A DNA stretch of 64,000 nt, from positions 8,727,474 through 8,791,473 of the forward strand of contig CM034613.1 of NCBI GenBank assembly GCA_020091685.1, read 5' to 3'. Below are positions 23,081-34,849 of this stretch, piece by piece; the stretch's first letter is position 1, and every line of letters begins with the position of its first letter. Under the pieces are notes generated by a model. The model saw only the letters and a program-made list of their open reading frames with translations, did no database searches and was not told where the DNA came from. The position numbers and the translations under genes are program-made. Origin of the DNA: Lutjanus erythropterus (Eukaryota; Chordata; Actinopteri; Lutjaniformes; Lutjanidae).

Positions 23081-23819
23081 ATAATTTATTTTTGTGTATG
23101 TTTACATGACCCATCCCTCATGGGATTATTCTTTCAACCATGATCTAACGGCACATTAACATCATCCAAACATAAACCTGACAAATAGCACTCCATGAGA
23201 TATTCCACAATGGAAATAATAACAACAGATTCATCGATAGGACTGGGTGTTAAAACCCCTGAAGATTCAGCACCACACTTACCTGGGTGGAGGTGACCAG
23301 TATGTAAAACTACCAATATGACACATCATCAGCTGTGGACCTAGGCATCACTGGGTGTTTTTTTGGTTTCTTCGCTCCTCAATTAATGTAAACTTAATAT
23401 CTTTGGGTTATGGGCTAAACAGGACAACTGATAAGGTCATCTTGGGCTTTGGCAGACACTCCTCAATAGTTTTCACTATTTTCTGACACTTTATATAGCA
23501 TCAAACTGTACATTATTATTAACAAACAGGTCAAGAGAAGACGAGGAAAGCAAAAAATGGAGCAAGAAAATGTGATAAAGGTAGGCTGAAGGGGCAAAAC
23601 GGAAAGAGTGATGAAAACGGAAGAAAAACTAATTTGGGAAAAAAAAACAAGTTGTACAGAGGAGCTAAGACACAAAAATGAGGAAAAAATGAAAACCTGA
23701 CAGGTGAAGGGAAATAAAGAGTAGACTCAAAACCAGGCGTGTTGGAAATATGAAGGAAAAAGAGGGAAGGTGGCTGAGCACCGAAGTTCAATGACACCGA
23801 TCAAAGTGCTTAAATATGA

Positions 23820-24062
23820 TCAAATATTAAAAGATGCCTTGTCATTTTAACCAAGTTTTGTACCTCAGGAGTTTATATGTTTTTATCTAGTCCAATACTG
23901 TACAGATATTCTGCTGGTTTTGTTTCATTTTAGTCCAGTTTGTAGTTTTCTTTTTGTTAAAATGGATTTGGTATAAAAAAAAAAAAGTGTCATTCAGGAA
24001 CCGGTATCAAAGCCAAGGTAGCGGTACCAGTACTGAACATTTTCGATGGATACCCTGCCCTA
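23820..24062. repeat. Interspersed repeat remnant ending ...GATACCCTGCCCTA
   Basis: The end ACCAGTACTGAACATTTTCGATGGATACCCTGCCCTA recalls a fish repeat of GGTATCGGTACC type. Similar wording (accggtcagtaccc...) occurs near 30440-30480. Boundaries are uncertain. Confidence 0.35.
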
Positions 24063-24448
24063 AAAACTTAATATTATGTTTGAATCTCTAAAGAACCTCA
24101 GAAAGAAGAGTTTCGGGTGGACGGTTGCACCACTTTCCTTCCAGCAGTCTGCTTTGTCTTCTTTTAGCCGTCACCACAACCTTTGTCTAACCATATCCAA
24201 GTCGTTTTTGCACCGAAACTTAACTAATCCTGTGACAGATCAAAAGATGTTCATATGGATCATTTTTGTAAAGTTTAAATGGCCTGTTTTGTAATTAAAA
24301 TTGGTAGAAAGTGAGTGAAAAATGAGAAAATGAGTAGGAGGTCAAGGAATAAAGAGTGAAGTAAAAGTGAGTAGGTAGAATACGTAGGTTTAGTGCGGCG
24401 ATAAAAGGTTCGTTTAGCCGATAGCTTCACAGCTTATGAGGGCGGCCC

Positions 24449-24480
<32 letters not shown>

Positions 24481-24487
24481 TGTGTGT
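24449..24487 (+). repeat. (TG)n microsatellite
   Basis: TG run with one GG interruption. Confidence 0.93.
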
Positions 24488-24858
24488 CTCACGGGGGTCA
24501 GTGAAGATGGCAGGCGTGTAATCAGTGCTGTGGTGTGTATGGCCTTGTGTGTCTGTGTGTGTGTATGTGTCCTGAGGTGAAAGAGATTAGCTACAGGCTT
24601 GCTCTCTCCCTCCTCGCGGCACTCCTCTTTTCTCTCGTTCCCTCGCTCAGAATACCAGTCGGCTTGTTTACGGGGGCCAACTGACGCCAAGACCCCAGCT
24701 CACACTCCGTACGACCCCGACACACACACTGGGACTCACTGACACACACACACACACACAGGCGTCACCCTGGGTTCAAAATCCAACAGTCCTCAACTGT
24801 TCTCAAACATGCAGGAGAAGCCCTGTACAAACAACAAATAAACACACACACACTATAG

Positions 24859-25290
24859 AGCCTGACCAATATGGGATTTTTGAGACCGATATGGATTTTA
24901 GAGGGGAAAACTTACTGATATGGTGGCTGATACAGTGAATTATTTAGCTGGAATGAAAATAGACCTCTTCTATATGGACTGTGCACAGAATAAAGATAAG
25001 TAGAATCTATTTTTAGAACCCCCTAAAAATTGAATTTGATGTGCAAGTGAAAGATGGTTAGTTTAATATTTTAATGTCTAACAATTTAATATTAAAGCAC
25101 CCAAATAAGACAAATCAAGTTCAAAGCTCACTGTGAACAGTTTTTGAAATATAGTTGTTGGGATTTCTGAAAAATTGTCAACCAATTGTAGAAATTAATG
25201 TTCATGCTCAGTCAGTTGCTAAACATTTTAATACGGAAATACTGACGTATCTGTGATAGGCACATATCAGTCTGATATATCGGTCAAGCT
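24859..25290 (+). mobile_element. MITE-like element inserted in CA-rich DNA
   Basis: Left end AGCCTGACCAATATGGG and right end ATATATCGGTCAAGCT form an inverted repeat (AGCYTGACCRATAT). The element is flanked on both sides by CA repeats, which suggests insertion into one CA tract. Confidence 0.65.
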
Positions 25291-25385
25291 GTAACACACA
25301 CACACACTTCACAAGGCGACTAACTTTCACACACACCCTTAGACACTCAGATCGAGCAAGACAAATGCTAGAAAATCTCCATCGT

Positions 25386-25412
25386 CCACACACACACACA
25401 CACACACACACA
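25386..25412 (+). repeat. (CA)n microsatellite
   Basis: Pure CA run; a second CA/poly-A run lies at 25473-25521. Confidence 0.93.
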
Positions 25413-25599
25413 TTCAGCACAACCTGAATTTTAACACACTACAAAACCTTTCTCTTTCACACCCACTAGGATGTGCGCACACACACACACACACACACAA
25501 AAAAAAAACACACACACACACTCTTTCTCTTTTTCAACAAGACCCGGCGACATGACTCTAACACCCTGCCCTCCCCTTCCTCCCTCCTCCTCCCCCTCC

Positions 25600-25635
25600 T
25601 TCTCCTCCTCCTCCTCCTCCTCCTCCTCCTCCTCT
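25600..25635 (+). repeat. (TCC)n trinucleotide repeat
   Basis: About twelve TCC units inside a pyrimidine-rich block, ~155 bp upstream of the next exon. Confidence 0.93.
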
Positions 25636-25750
25636 CCAGGCTGTCATTTGTCTGCCAATCTATCCCGATGCATAGCGAATCCGACCAGGTCTTTTATTAT
25701 TCCGTTTTTCACCCTTTTTTTTTCCTCCTCCTCCTCTCTTCCCTCTCTCC

Positions 25751-25773
25751 GGGGGTGGACTGGGGGGGGCGGG
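25751..25773 (+). promoter_or_regulatory. G-rich run beside a 3' splice site, possible G-quadruplex
   Basis: GGGGGTGGACTGGGGGGGGCGGG ends 17 bases before the exon at 25791 and breaks its pyrimidine tract. G4 formation is inferred only from the G runs. Confidence 0.4.
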
Positions 25774-25790
25774 TTTGTATTTTCCCACAG

Positions 25791-25864
25791 GTTTTGCCAG
25801 AGCCGGCCCGGTCGCAGGCTTCCAGGGTGACACGTTGCTTCTGGCCTTCAGTGACTTGAGACAA
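25791..25864 (+). CDS. exoc6b: Sec15 exon (FARAGPVAGFQ...FSDLRQ)
   Basis: Two bases completing the split Ser codon plus 24 codons (phase 1 to phase 0). It encodes FARAGPVAGFQGDTLLLAF then SDLRQ, matching the short linker between helices in Sec15 that reads ...PVPGFQ.DTLQLAFIDLRQ in mammals. The acceptor is TTTCCCACAG, with a G-run upstream in place of a long pyrimidine tract. The donor is GTAGGT. This is the smallest standard exon in the window. It lies between a 5.9-kb and a 30-kb intron, where recognition may rely on flanking signals. Confidence 0.93.
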
Positions 25865-26260
25865 GTAGGTCTTTGTCTCCCTCGTGGTCCTCTCCTCTCC
25901 TTCGTTTTCTCTTTCTCTGTTTTTTTTTCTCCTCTCTACTATCTTTTTTCTACCTCCTCCCCCTCCTCGTCCTTTTCATCCTTCCTCCCATCCTCCCTCC
26001 CAGTCCTCCTCCTCCTCCTCCAAAGCTTTCTCCTCCTCGTCTTCCTCCTTCATTTGGATTTTTTTTGTTTTGTTTTTTACCCTTTTTTATTCTTCAGCAA
26101 TTCCTTCTTATTTGTGTTTGCTGACCTCCATCTGTCTCCTTTTTTCTCTTCTGCTTGTTACATTTTTTAAAGTTCCAACATTTCCACAGAATTTCTTCCT
26201 TTTCTTTATTATTCACCATCCACTGAACCATCTCTGTAGTTGTCTTTTTTTCTTGTCAAA
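25865..26260 (+). repeat. Pyrimidine-rich tract after the exon donor
   Basis: C/T-rich DNA with TCCTCC units starts right after the donor. Such sequence can bind PTB-type proteins; no regulatory role is shown. Confidence 0.7.
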
Positions 26261-27318
26261 TTCTTCAGTTGATTGTATTTGCTGATTAAGTAATCACGTT
26301 AATCTACCTTTGAAGCATCAAAACTACACCTTTATTAAGAAAGTCATGATTTAATGTATTTAGGTGAAGCTTCTTATCTGCTAATCTGATGCAGTAGCTC
26401 TGACAGATCAAATCAAATGGTTGCAGATGTGTCAAACATGTGTCATCTTTTCTTTTGTTTCACCAGGTCACTGTCTCATTGTGATTAATAGCCTATTGTT
26501 ATTATGAGTCCTGTCTTTCCCTCTCCCATTGACTTTTTTCCCCTGTCCCGTCCCAATCACGTGATGGGTAGTGAAATTGACTCCTATCCCGTGGGAATCC
26601 CACTGGAATCCCATGACCAGCAGGATTCCCCAAAAAATGTCAGCCTCTGATTACCATATACTGTGCAGTCAAATATGATGGACAACTAGAAAGGATTCTT
26701 CATACAGTTCCTAGTTTGTGACAAGCCTTCGTTGGTGAAATGAAATGTAGCTTCTACTTGACATGTGCCCCTTTGCAAGTGAAACAACTTGCAACTACAC
26801 GACCTTCAAGTATGATGCTACTTTTATACAACAGTTAAACTAGCACCATTTATTATTTAAAAGTAATAAGCAACAAGAAATTATTATTTTTTTTTATTTA
26901 CTCATTTATTTGACTCCGCCAAAATAAAGTTCCACAACTGAACTTTGACTTGGCTGTTGCGTAGCAACACATAAACTAGTTCCTGGAAAATAACGTTAGT
27001 TTGCCTACTACTTTTTGTAGGTTGACAAAGTGCCACAGTAGAGCTCTCCTTCAGTTGTCCGGATGGATCCAACTGCATCAAGACTGTATTCAGTCTGTAT
27101 TCTTTTTAATGGACTGAATGTTTATTTTTGAGACACGGACCAAGACCGCTTGAGAAAGTTGGATTTGTGAGTTGATCTGTGAGCATGATTTCAAAGCTGA
27201 ACTAGTAATAAATCCATCCTCTGATTGTGAAATTTGTTCAGTAAGCAATTGTATAATTGATCTGTATAAGCCATGTATACATATATGCAAATCATTTCGT
27301 AACAGTGGTCACACGTAC

Positions 27319-27366
27319 ATCATTCTAGTATTACAAGCACATACATGCTTGTAATACTAGAATGAT
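27319..27366. repeat. Perfect 21-bp inverted repeat with 6-nt loop
   Basis: The left arm 27319-27339 (ATCATTCTAGTATTACAAGC...) is exactly complementary to the right arm 27346-27366, around the spacer CATACA. No mismatch is present, unlike the old decayed repeats nearby. Confidence 0.95.
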
Positions 27367-27934
27367 ATACTTCTGCTATGTTTGATCAGTCCGAGTCTTG
27401 TACCATGTAATGTTTACTCAGGTAAACTCTGGCTTTATGGTTCCCTAAATGTGACTGAAGGGATTAGAACGTATATGCAACTGAGATGTTTTATGAAACA
27501 CTTGTCCTCAATCATTGAACAGGTGAAATGCCACCACCAGTTCAGAACCTCTTTACTGCCCCCCCCCCAGGGGCCACCCTGAGTCCTCGGACGAAGCACT
27601 TTAGTGCAGGAAGTGGGCCCGGCTGTGTGCTGGGGGTGCGTCTTGTTTCGGGGTCCTGGGAAAAACGGAGCAGAACCAGCCGGAGGAGGGACAGAACTGG
27701 ACGTCTCCACTGTGTTCTGCAGAATACAGGATGTTGGGCGGAGTGTGTGTGTCTGTTAGTGTGTGTGTGTGCGCGCACGCACGCTGTATTTCAACTTTAT
27801 GGAAAAAAAGAGTGTTTGGCAAGAAAGTGCGTACGTGCGTGACAGCGCGTATGAGCAAACTTGTGTTTGCCATCGCCGTTTTTCGAGTGTTTTCTTTCTG
27901 ACAGACTTTGGTGTGTGTTAGTGTGTGTTTCATC

Positions 27935-28290
27935 GTGTGAAACTAAGCGGAGTGTGTGTGTTTGTGTGTGTCATCGTTGTGAATGTGTGAAACAGGGCGG
28001 AGAGCCCAAGTGAAAGTTTGTGTGGCTTTCTGGCTGCAGTGTGTGTGTGTGTGTTTGTCATCGTTGCTGTGAAAGTGGATAGAAAGTGTGTGTGTGTGTG
28101 TTTGAGTGTGTGAAACTAAGCGTAGAGTGTGTGTTCATTTGTGTGTCATCGCAGTGAATGTGTGAAACAGGGCGGAGAGCGAGTCAAAGTTTGTGTGTCT
28201 GCCCGTCTTTGATGCATGTGTGAGTGTGTGTTTGTCGTAGTTGTTGTTGAGTGTGTGAAAGTGGGTGTAGAGTGTGTGTCTTTATTTTTG
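27935..28290 (+). repeat. 175-bp tandem duplication, about two copies
   Basis: GTGTGAAACAGGGCGGAGAGC appears with its flanks (TGTGAAACTAAGCG upstream; AAAGTTTGTGTG downstream) first around 27990 and again 175 bp later around 28165. The unit is itself TG-rich. Confidence 0.85.
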
Positions 28291-28318
28291 TGTGTGTGTG
28301 TGTGTGTATGTGTGTGTG
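28289..28318 (+). repeat. (TG)n microsatellite
   Basis: TG run with one TA interruption. Another pure run is at 28961-28983. Confidence 0.9.
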
Positions 28319-28947
28319 ACAGCGGATGACGGATGGGCCGGCAGGACGGAGCAGGGGACGATGAATGAGGTGACAGACAGAGACGGATAGCCCTTTATCC
28401 CTCCGTCACAATCCCTCTTTCTCTCTCCTCTCTTCTCTTTCTCCGCCTGTCGGGATGATGCAGTGCCTCTTGTTCTCTTGCTCGGAGGAGGAGAAGGAAG
28501 GGGGGAAGATGGGGAGAAGGAGAAAAGAAAAAAATTGCATTCATCCGGCATCGATGTTTACTTCAACCCCTCCTCTCTCCTCCACTCATTTCCCTCCTTT
28601 GGTCCCACTCTTCCTCCATTTCCATCCCCTCTTTTCTCCTCCCCCTCCTTCTTTTGCCGATCAGAATCAGTTGACTTCATCCCTCCTTTTAGAGTTATTC
28701 AGCGTCCTTCTCTCCTTTATTTCTTTCTCTGTCTGCCATTGTTTTTTGCCTCCATTCTTATCATATCAAAAGAATTCCTCCAGCCCCCATATGCGCTTCC
28801 ATACCTAATTTCTGTGTGTACACATCTGCCAGAGTGCATCTTTTTGTGTGCACATTCTTTCAGGTAAATTTGTCATCTTCGCGTGTCAACATTTGCGCTT
28901 TCATATATGCTCATATGTGATGCTTTTGGAGCGGGTGTGTGCGTCTT

Positions 28948-28983
<36 letters not shown>

Positions 28984-29299
28984 ACCTGGTGGTGAATGGT
29001 CGATAAATCACGCTGACGGGGCTGTTTGTTGTGTGGTCGGGTCCCGGTGTTCTGGAAGGTTCCGGGGTCCTGGGACAGGGCCGAGACAGGAGTTCCCCCA
29101 GGACACACACATTCATACACTCTCACACACACACGCACACACTTAGATAGCAAGACGGACACACACAGCGCGTGCAGATTGAGTTGAAAACATGGTTTGT
29201 CTTTAAGCAGTTTGAAAAACGCAGCATGTGAAAAATTGAGAGCCATGATGTTGTCAAATTGTATACATTTTTTTTCATATTTTGCGGCCTAAATGACTA

Positions 29300-29420
29300 A
29301 TAGGTAGTGTTGTAGTACGCGAGCTCGGTCTTGGTTTCAAACAATTTTTGAAGGTCTCTGTCTCATCTCAGAAGTGACCACATTTTTACTTGGTCTCGTC
29401 TCTGTTTCAGACAAGAAAAC
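29300..29420 (+). repeat. Dispersed repeat fragment (TAGTGTTGTAGTACGCGAG)
   Basis: GTGTTGTAGTACGCGAGCTCGGTCTTGG and the following GGTCTC-rich text match a common fish interspersed repeat as I recall. No ends are defined. Confidence 0.4.
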
Positions 29421-32400
29421 TCAACTGCAGGGATATTTCTGATTTGAAATGTTTGTTACCGTTACCCTTTGTCATCCCCCTTCACATGCACCCCAAGAAA
29501 CTAGAAAATTTGGCAGCCTTAACTACAAAGAGTTCATCTGCAGAACGGCATCTAAAAGAGGCATAAAGAAAGGTAACACTAGGTGTAACCTCTTGTCTAG
29601 ACTGCAGACCGCAACAGTGTTCATGCCACATAGGATCTGTCTTGTCTGTGCTTTTCAAAGCATCAACAGGAAATAAGCAGCCAGACTCTCTGTGCCGTGT
29701 GCAATTTTCGTTTGATATGTGTGAATATTCCTCAATATGATGCACGGTGGTGTGTGTGTAGTGAGTTTTGCAGGAGAGAGAAAAGAAACAAAGTGTTGCT
29801 GACTGCACTCAAAGCAGACATGAGTTGGCAATCAGAGCAGAGGGATTTAAGGTCAGCACTGACATTGTTTAGTGGCAGTAAATGTACAGTGAAGGTTACA
29901 CTTTGTCCATGAATAAACACTAAAGAAGCTCAAGTAGTTCCTGTGTCTTGCTTGCTCAGAAAACAATCCAAGCTTGCCAGTGGCAAAAAAGCATTAGCCT
30001 TCAAGGATTATGTTGCAGCTGCCGACAGAGGCCATGTATAATTCCAATCAATTCCAAAATTTTCCATACCTTGTTATTTTATGCCATATTAGTGATTTAG
30101 ATTCCAAAATATTTAGGGGTTTAAAAATACCAGTATTATCCCTAAATGCTTGGTGTTGTTTTAAAAATTCTAAAAGTACCTTGGTTTCAACACCAAAGCA
30201 ATACTTTACTTCAATACCTTACTTACTTTTGAAAAACATGTTTATATTCCACATGATGAACATCTCAGACACATCAGTGTTTGATGTTTATCTCAGCACT
30301 CGGCAGCCAAACCAGATCTTCACCTGAAAATAATATACATAAACATCGGATCTGATCAACAAATCAGAAAAAAGGATCAAGGATCAACATCAACTTTTGG
30401 TACTCTGACAGTTTTCGGTGCTCTGCTGGTGCTGCAGACACATACCGGTCAGTACCCACAATTTAGGTTCCATACCCAGCTATGAATATCATACTGTTTC
30501 TCCTTTAGCAGAGTCTAAAGTTCTTTCCATTTGGCCAGAAAAACAACACTGCCTTTCCTTGCTTTAACAGATGGGAAAGTTCTCAAGTTCCTATTGCATG
30601 AGATAAACATAGCAGGCTCCCAATTCCATACCAGTACTATGAAGTATACACCGTTTATCAATCTGCAGAAGAGCTCTTTAATACTTTACTATTTTGTACA
30701 AAAGGAAAATGAAACAAGAACAAAGCTTGAGTTTCAAATGCTGCTGTCAGTGTAAAAGTTGGATCATTCACAACTTTGTCTTAATTTTGTAGCTTGCTTC
30801 TGTAAAAGGACTACAGACTGCAAACCAGGTTATACCCGATTGGCCCAAATATTAAGACAACAATTTTCAGTCTGGGTCATGTTATATTCAAGGACTAGAT
30901 ATCTACATATTCACAACAGATGACTTTTTTAATGCAGAGTGCAGTCGCATTATTGGTTGTTTAGTGTTTTGTAGCTTCAGTCCTCTTACAAAGAAAAGGG
31001 GTTTTCTTATAATGAAAGTTGTCTAATTTTTGGTCCAGTACAGAGTCGAGCAACACAATCAATGAGTTGCCAAAGTCCATTTGTTGCCAGTGAAACTTTG
31101 CAGAGCAGACAATCAGCAAACTTGCCAGCATGTTTGGCAATTTCTTGCATCCTTAACAAGTTCCCAAAAAAACTTACATGGAGAAGCAGTTTCAGATTCA
31201 AATGTCTACAAGTTTTGTCAGAGTGACTACATGAATCAACATAGCAGAAATCAGTGCTTTAAAAGGCACTGTGCCTTGTGTCCAATTTCATTGGATCAGT
31301 CCCTCTCTCAGAGCTGTCTGGATCTGTACTCAGTCTATGCTGCTTGGAAACTTTACTACAGATTTGATCCCCTGTTTATGTTGGACTGCAACATGAGAGA
31401 GCTGTTTGGGCTCACAATATTTGTTCACGGCTAAGTATTAGTTAAATGGACAATTATTCTTTAATGAATCAATTAAAGTTTAGTCTACAAAGTTTGTAAA
31501 TTCCCAGAACATCTTCCAATGATGTGTGTCGTCTACCCTGAAGTTCAAAGCACAAAGATATTCAATTTACAGTATAAAATGGAAAAAGTAATTTATTTAG
31601 GATTGTAGGTGTTGAGTAATTTTCTGTCAGTTGGTCATGTCACCACTGAACTAAAGACATACTAACATACTAACCTTTAATGTTACAACAGGACTACCTG
31701 CTTGAAGGTGTATCCTTCAACTGATGACACATTCTTCATAATAACAGTCCACCGTTGTTTTGTTTTTAAAAGCTTTTCTTATGAAGCAGCAAAATCACGA
31801 AATGTTGGGTTTTCATAATTTCAAACGACCCCAAATACAGCTGAAAGCAAACATAAAACGGTAAAATAAAACAGATTCCCGAAAGTACAAACACCTACGA
31901 CATGGACACATTTAAAACTTTTTTGTTGCAATTGCATTTGTGAGTTAGTCTGTCTTTGCTAAATTCATCAACAGAAATTCTGCTAAAAATATACAACAGT
32001 TCTAATGAACTTTCTGAAAAGTTGAGTTGTAGTGATGTGAGGTACCTGCAGGACACATACTCTCCAGGTTTAACTAGATGGATCTATTGAATATAATATT
32101 TTTTTTTTCCTAAATTACACTAAAAAGCAGCAGAACACAGCCCTGATTCTTTCACTTTTATGACCAACTGCTTCAGACTGTCCAGAAAAGGCTGATTCAC
32201 TGTTACAAGCTTATCTTAGCTGTCATCAGCTTTCTCCTGTTCTCTGCAATTGCTAAATAATTTGGTGAGCGGAGGAGGCTGATTGTGTTGGTGTGTGTGG
32301 GTGTGTGTGTGCACACTCCCCAGGCTGCCCTTCTCCACAGATCCTATCAATCCTCCTATATTTAGAACATTCAGAAGTCTGTGGTTACTTCAAACCTTTG

Positions 32401-32541
32401 GCTGGCCCCCGTGTGAGTTGGTGTGTGTGTGTGTGTTGCGGTGTGGCGTCCCCCCAGAAAAACGCTTGCAACAGTAGAGTTCCACTCATCCCCTTCTTGA
32501 CTCGTTCCTATGCCAGGCATTCTTCCACCTTCGGCCCAGTT

Positions 32542-32543
<2 letters not shown>

Positions 32544-32581
<38 letters not shown>
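32544..32581 (+). repeat. (TG)n microsatellite
   Basis: Pure TG run of 19 units. Confidence 0.95.
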
Positions 32582-32582
<1 letters not shown>

Positions 32583-33037
32583 TTTTGTCATTGATTGGTC
32601 CCGGGTTCATTCCTTTGGTTGACCACAGACAGTCAAATTCCATCCATTCATCATGTCATCTCTTTTCCCCTCCGCCCCCTTTTCTCTTTCTTACGTCTTT
32701 TTATTTTCTCAGTCTCCAGTTTATTGAACTTTTAACTCTTTTCTTTTTTCTCCCCATCTTTCCTCTACTCAGTTTCATCCTCTCCTCGTCTCTCTAGACT
32801 TTACTTTGTATGTCCTCACTTTGTTCCACTTCTAACTTCCTTTTTTCTCTTCTTGGTCAATCTTCTAATTTCTTCTTCTAATTCCAGTATTTTCTCCATT
32901 TGTCATCTTTCTTTTTTCTTTTATCTTCCCACTATGTATCTCCCTTTTCCTCCCTAAGTTAATCTATCTCTCTATCTCCCATTCACTCACTTGTGTCTGT
33001 CCTACACTAACTGGATTTCATTGGTCCAACTTTGCAG

Positions 33038-33070
33038 CACACACACACACACACACACTCACACACACAC
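33038..33070 (+). repeat. (CA)n microsatellite
   Basis: CA run with one TC interruption. Confidence 0.93.
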
Positions 33071-33181
33071 GTTTGCTTTGAGGACTGACGTTGTGTGTAT
33101 CTAGACCATTACCTCACGAGGCTTCCCTCTTGCTCTCCAAAAGCAACATGTCACAGCATGACAACTGCTCCCCTTATCCTG

Positions 33182-33183
<2 letters not shown>

Positions 33184-33246
<63 letters not shown>
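33184..33246 (+). repeat. (TG)31 microsatellite
   Basis: Sixty-three bases of pure TG. Confidence 0.97.
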
Positions 33247-33250
<4 letters not shown>

Positions 33251-34849
33251 TGACTGGCGTAGCCAGTAGCGATTATCCAGTGACAGGATAGCAGATTCTC
33301 CCTCTCTCTTGTGTGTGTTTGTGTGTGTGTGGATGTAATAGACAGGCTAAGGGATGAGATGAGGCCCAGTGGGAGAGGAAACCTCCATCTCACCTCCACG
33401 TAACCCAGACTAACGAGGCAGTGAGAGGGAGGGAGGAAATATGGTTGGAAAAAAGAGAAGGAAGGGTGGAAGGTACAGAGCTGTATTTTAGGGAAGCACA
33501 GAGTAAATACTTATGAAATGTCCATCTTAATCATTTTTCTGAACATTATATTTTTGCTTTCTCTCAGGAACACTAGTGAGCTTGATTATCAAACAAATAA
33601 GAGGAGAGAGAACCACAAACTCAAAACTCCAATACAGTTCTTTTAGTTTTAATTCAATAAAATAACTTTGTGATGACTATATTATAGTGTGTGGATTTCA
33701 AAACAACTACATCACCAAACTCAATTAGCATAGATAAAGGCCTCATTAAATTAAGCCTTTATCTCTTTAAATTTTCTATTTTCATTTCGGGTCTCATATC
33801 TAGATAAAATTTAGTGTAATAGATTTTTATTTACACTAATCAGTGTCAGCCCTACTCCAACTCACAGGGTGGTGGTAATGCACCTGAAGATGTTGGGTAA
33901 CAGACAAAAACGGCCAAAGTAAGAAAGCTGCTTTATTTTTGCAGATTAGTTACAACTATAACAATGTAGTGGTTAGCTTACCCGAAACCAGAAACAAACA
34001 CAGCTTCATCATCTTTACTCATGCCTCTCAGCCACCCATGTAATAGGACTCAAGAAACATTTCCAGTTGAGAACAGGTTCCAAACTGTCCAATCCACCAG
34101 AACCGGCAGTATGCTGAAATATCTTTCGGCACTACATGGGCTTAAATTTCAGCAATTCTATGTATATGACATTCAACGCAGCAGTGTGTCTGTTACAGAA
34201 GGTAATAATAACATTAGTGCCATGCAGCCAGGCTACAACAGTGGAGGTTTTGCACAGTTAAGTCACATTGATGCCCTTTTTTCTACTCTGTTTCTACACC
34301 GTCCTCAGAGATAATGAAACTCTTTAGAAATCAATTTCCATCTCTTATCACCCATACAGATCACTTAGTGGTAGCAGTGATCAGAGATCAACAGCACATT
34401 ATGCTGCCAATACGCGTTGAAATCTTTAAAGTGACAGAACGATGGCTAGTTTGACTTCAGCTGCTGTTATCACACGGGACAGTGGTGACTACTCCCACAG
34501 ATCAGTGTGGATTGAACAATAAGTTTTCAATCTGTCCTGAATGCTTCTTGAATGAAATTTCACTTTGCTTCGATGATATCTGATAGCTATACGATCCTCC
34601 CAAAACATAAATGCGTCAATGTGTCCATAAAGAGGTCCTTCGTAGCCAGGAAAAGCCCCCAGTATCCATACAGTGGGGGGAAAAAAAGTAGAAAACCAGC
34701 TGTTCACATTCAAATTGAGCAGCAGGTGTACCAAAGTCTGTATTGTCATTGTCTGTGTTTAAATAAGAAAACACTTACCTTCCTTTGGAAGATAAGACTG
34801 AGTGATATTAACAAAATAATACATAATATCTTTGAGTCAGTACCTCAAT

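Larger units (their letters stand above)
19887..25790 (+). other. Intron, 5.9 kb
   Basis: Phase 1 intron. Contains a MITE (20380-20708), a purine-rich minisatellite region (21340-23080) with an embedded second MITE (21782-22282), a repeat remnant near 23820-24062, TG and CA runs, a third MITE-like element (24859-25290), and TCC repeats just before the next exon. No gene is seen. Confidence 0.87.

Noticed and set aside
25471-25859. Long frames running into the exon at 25791-25864
   Set aside because: The frames are mostly CA, TCC and T-rich intron. Only the part after the CACAG acceptor, in the Sec15 frame, is coding.
27530-27730. GC-rich block in the large intron considered as an internal promoter or exon
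   Set aside because: No recognisable peptide or core promoter motif; only locally raised GC with C and G runs.
31081-31434. 117-codon plus-strand frame with mixed composition
   Set aside because: The longest non-repetitive frame in the 30-kb intron, but no recognisable domain or splice context. A frame of this length is expected by chance in 64 kb.
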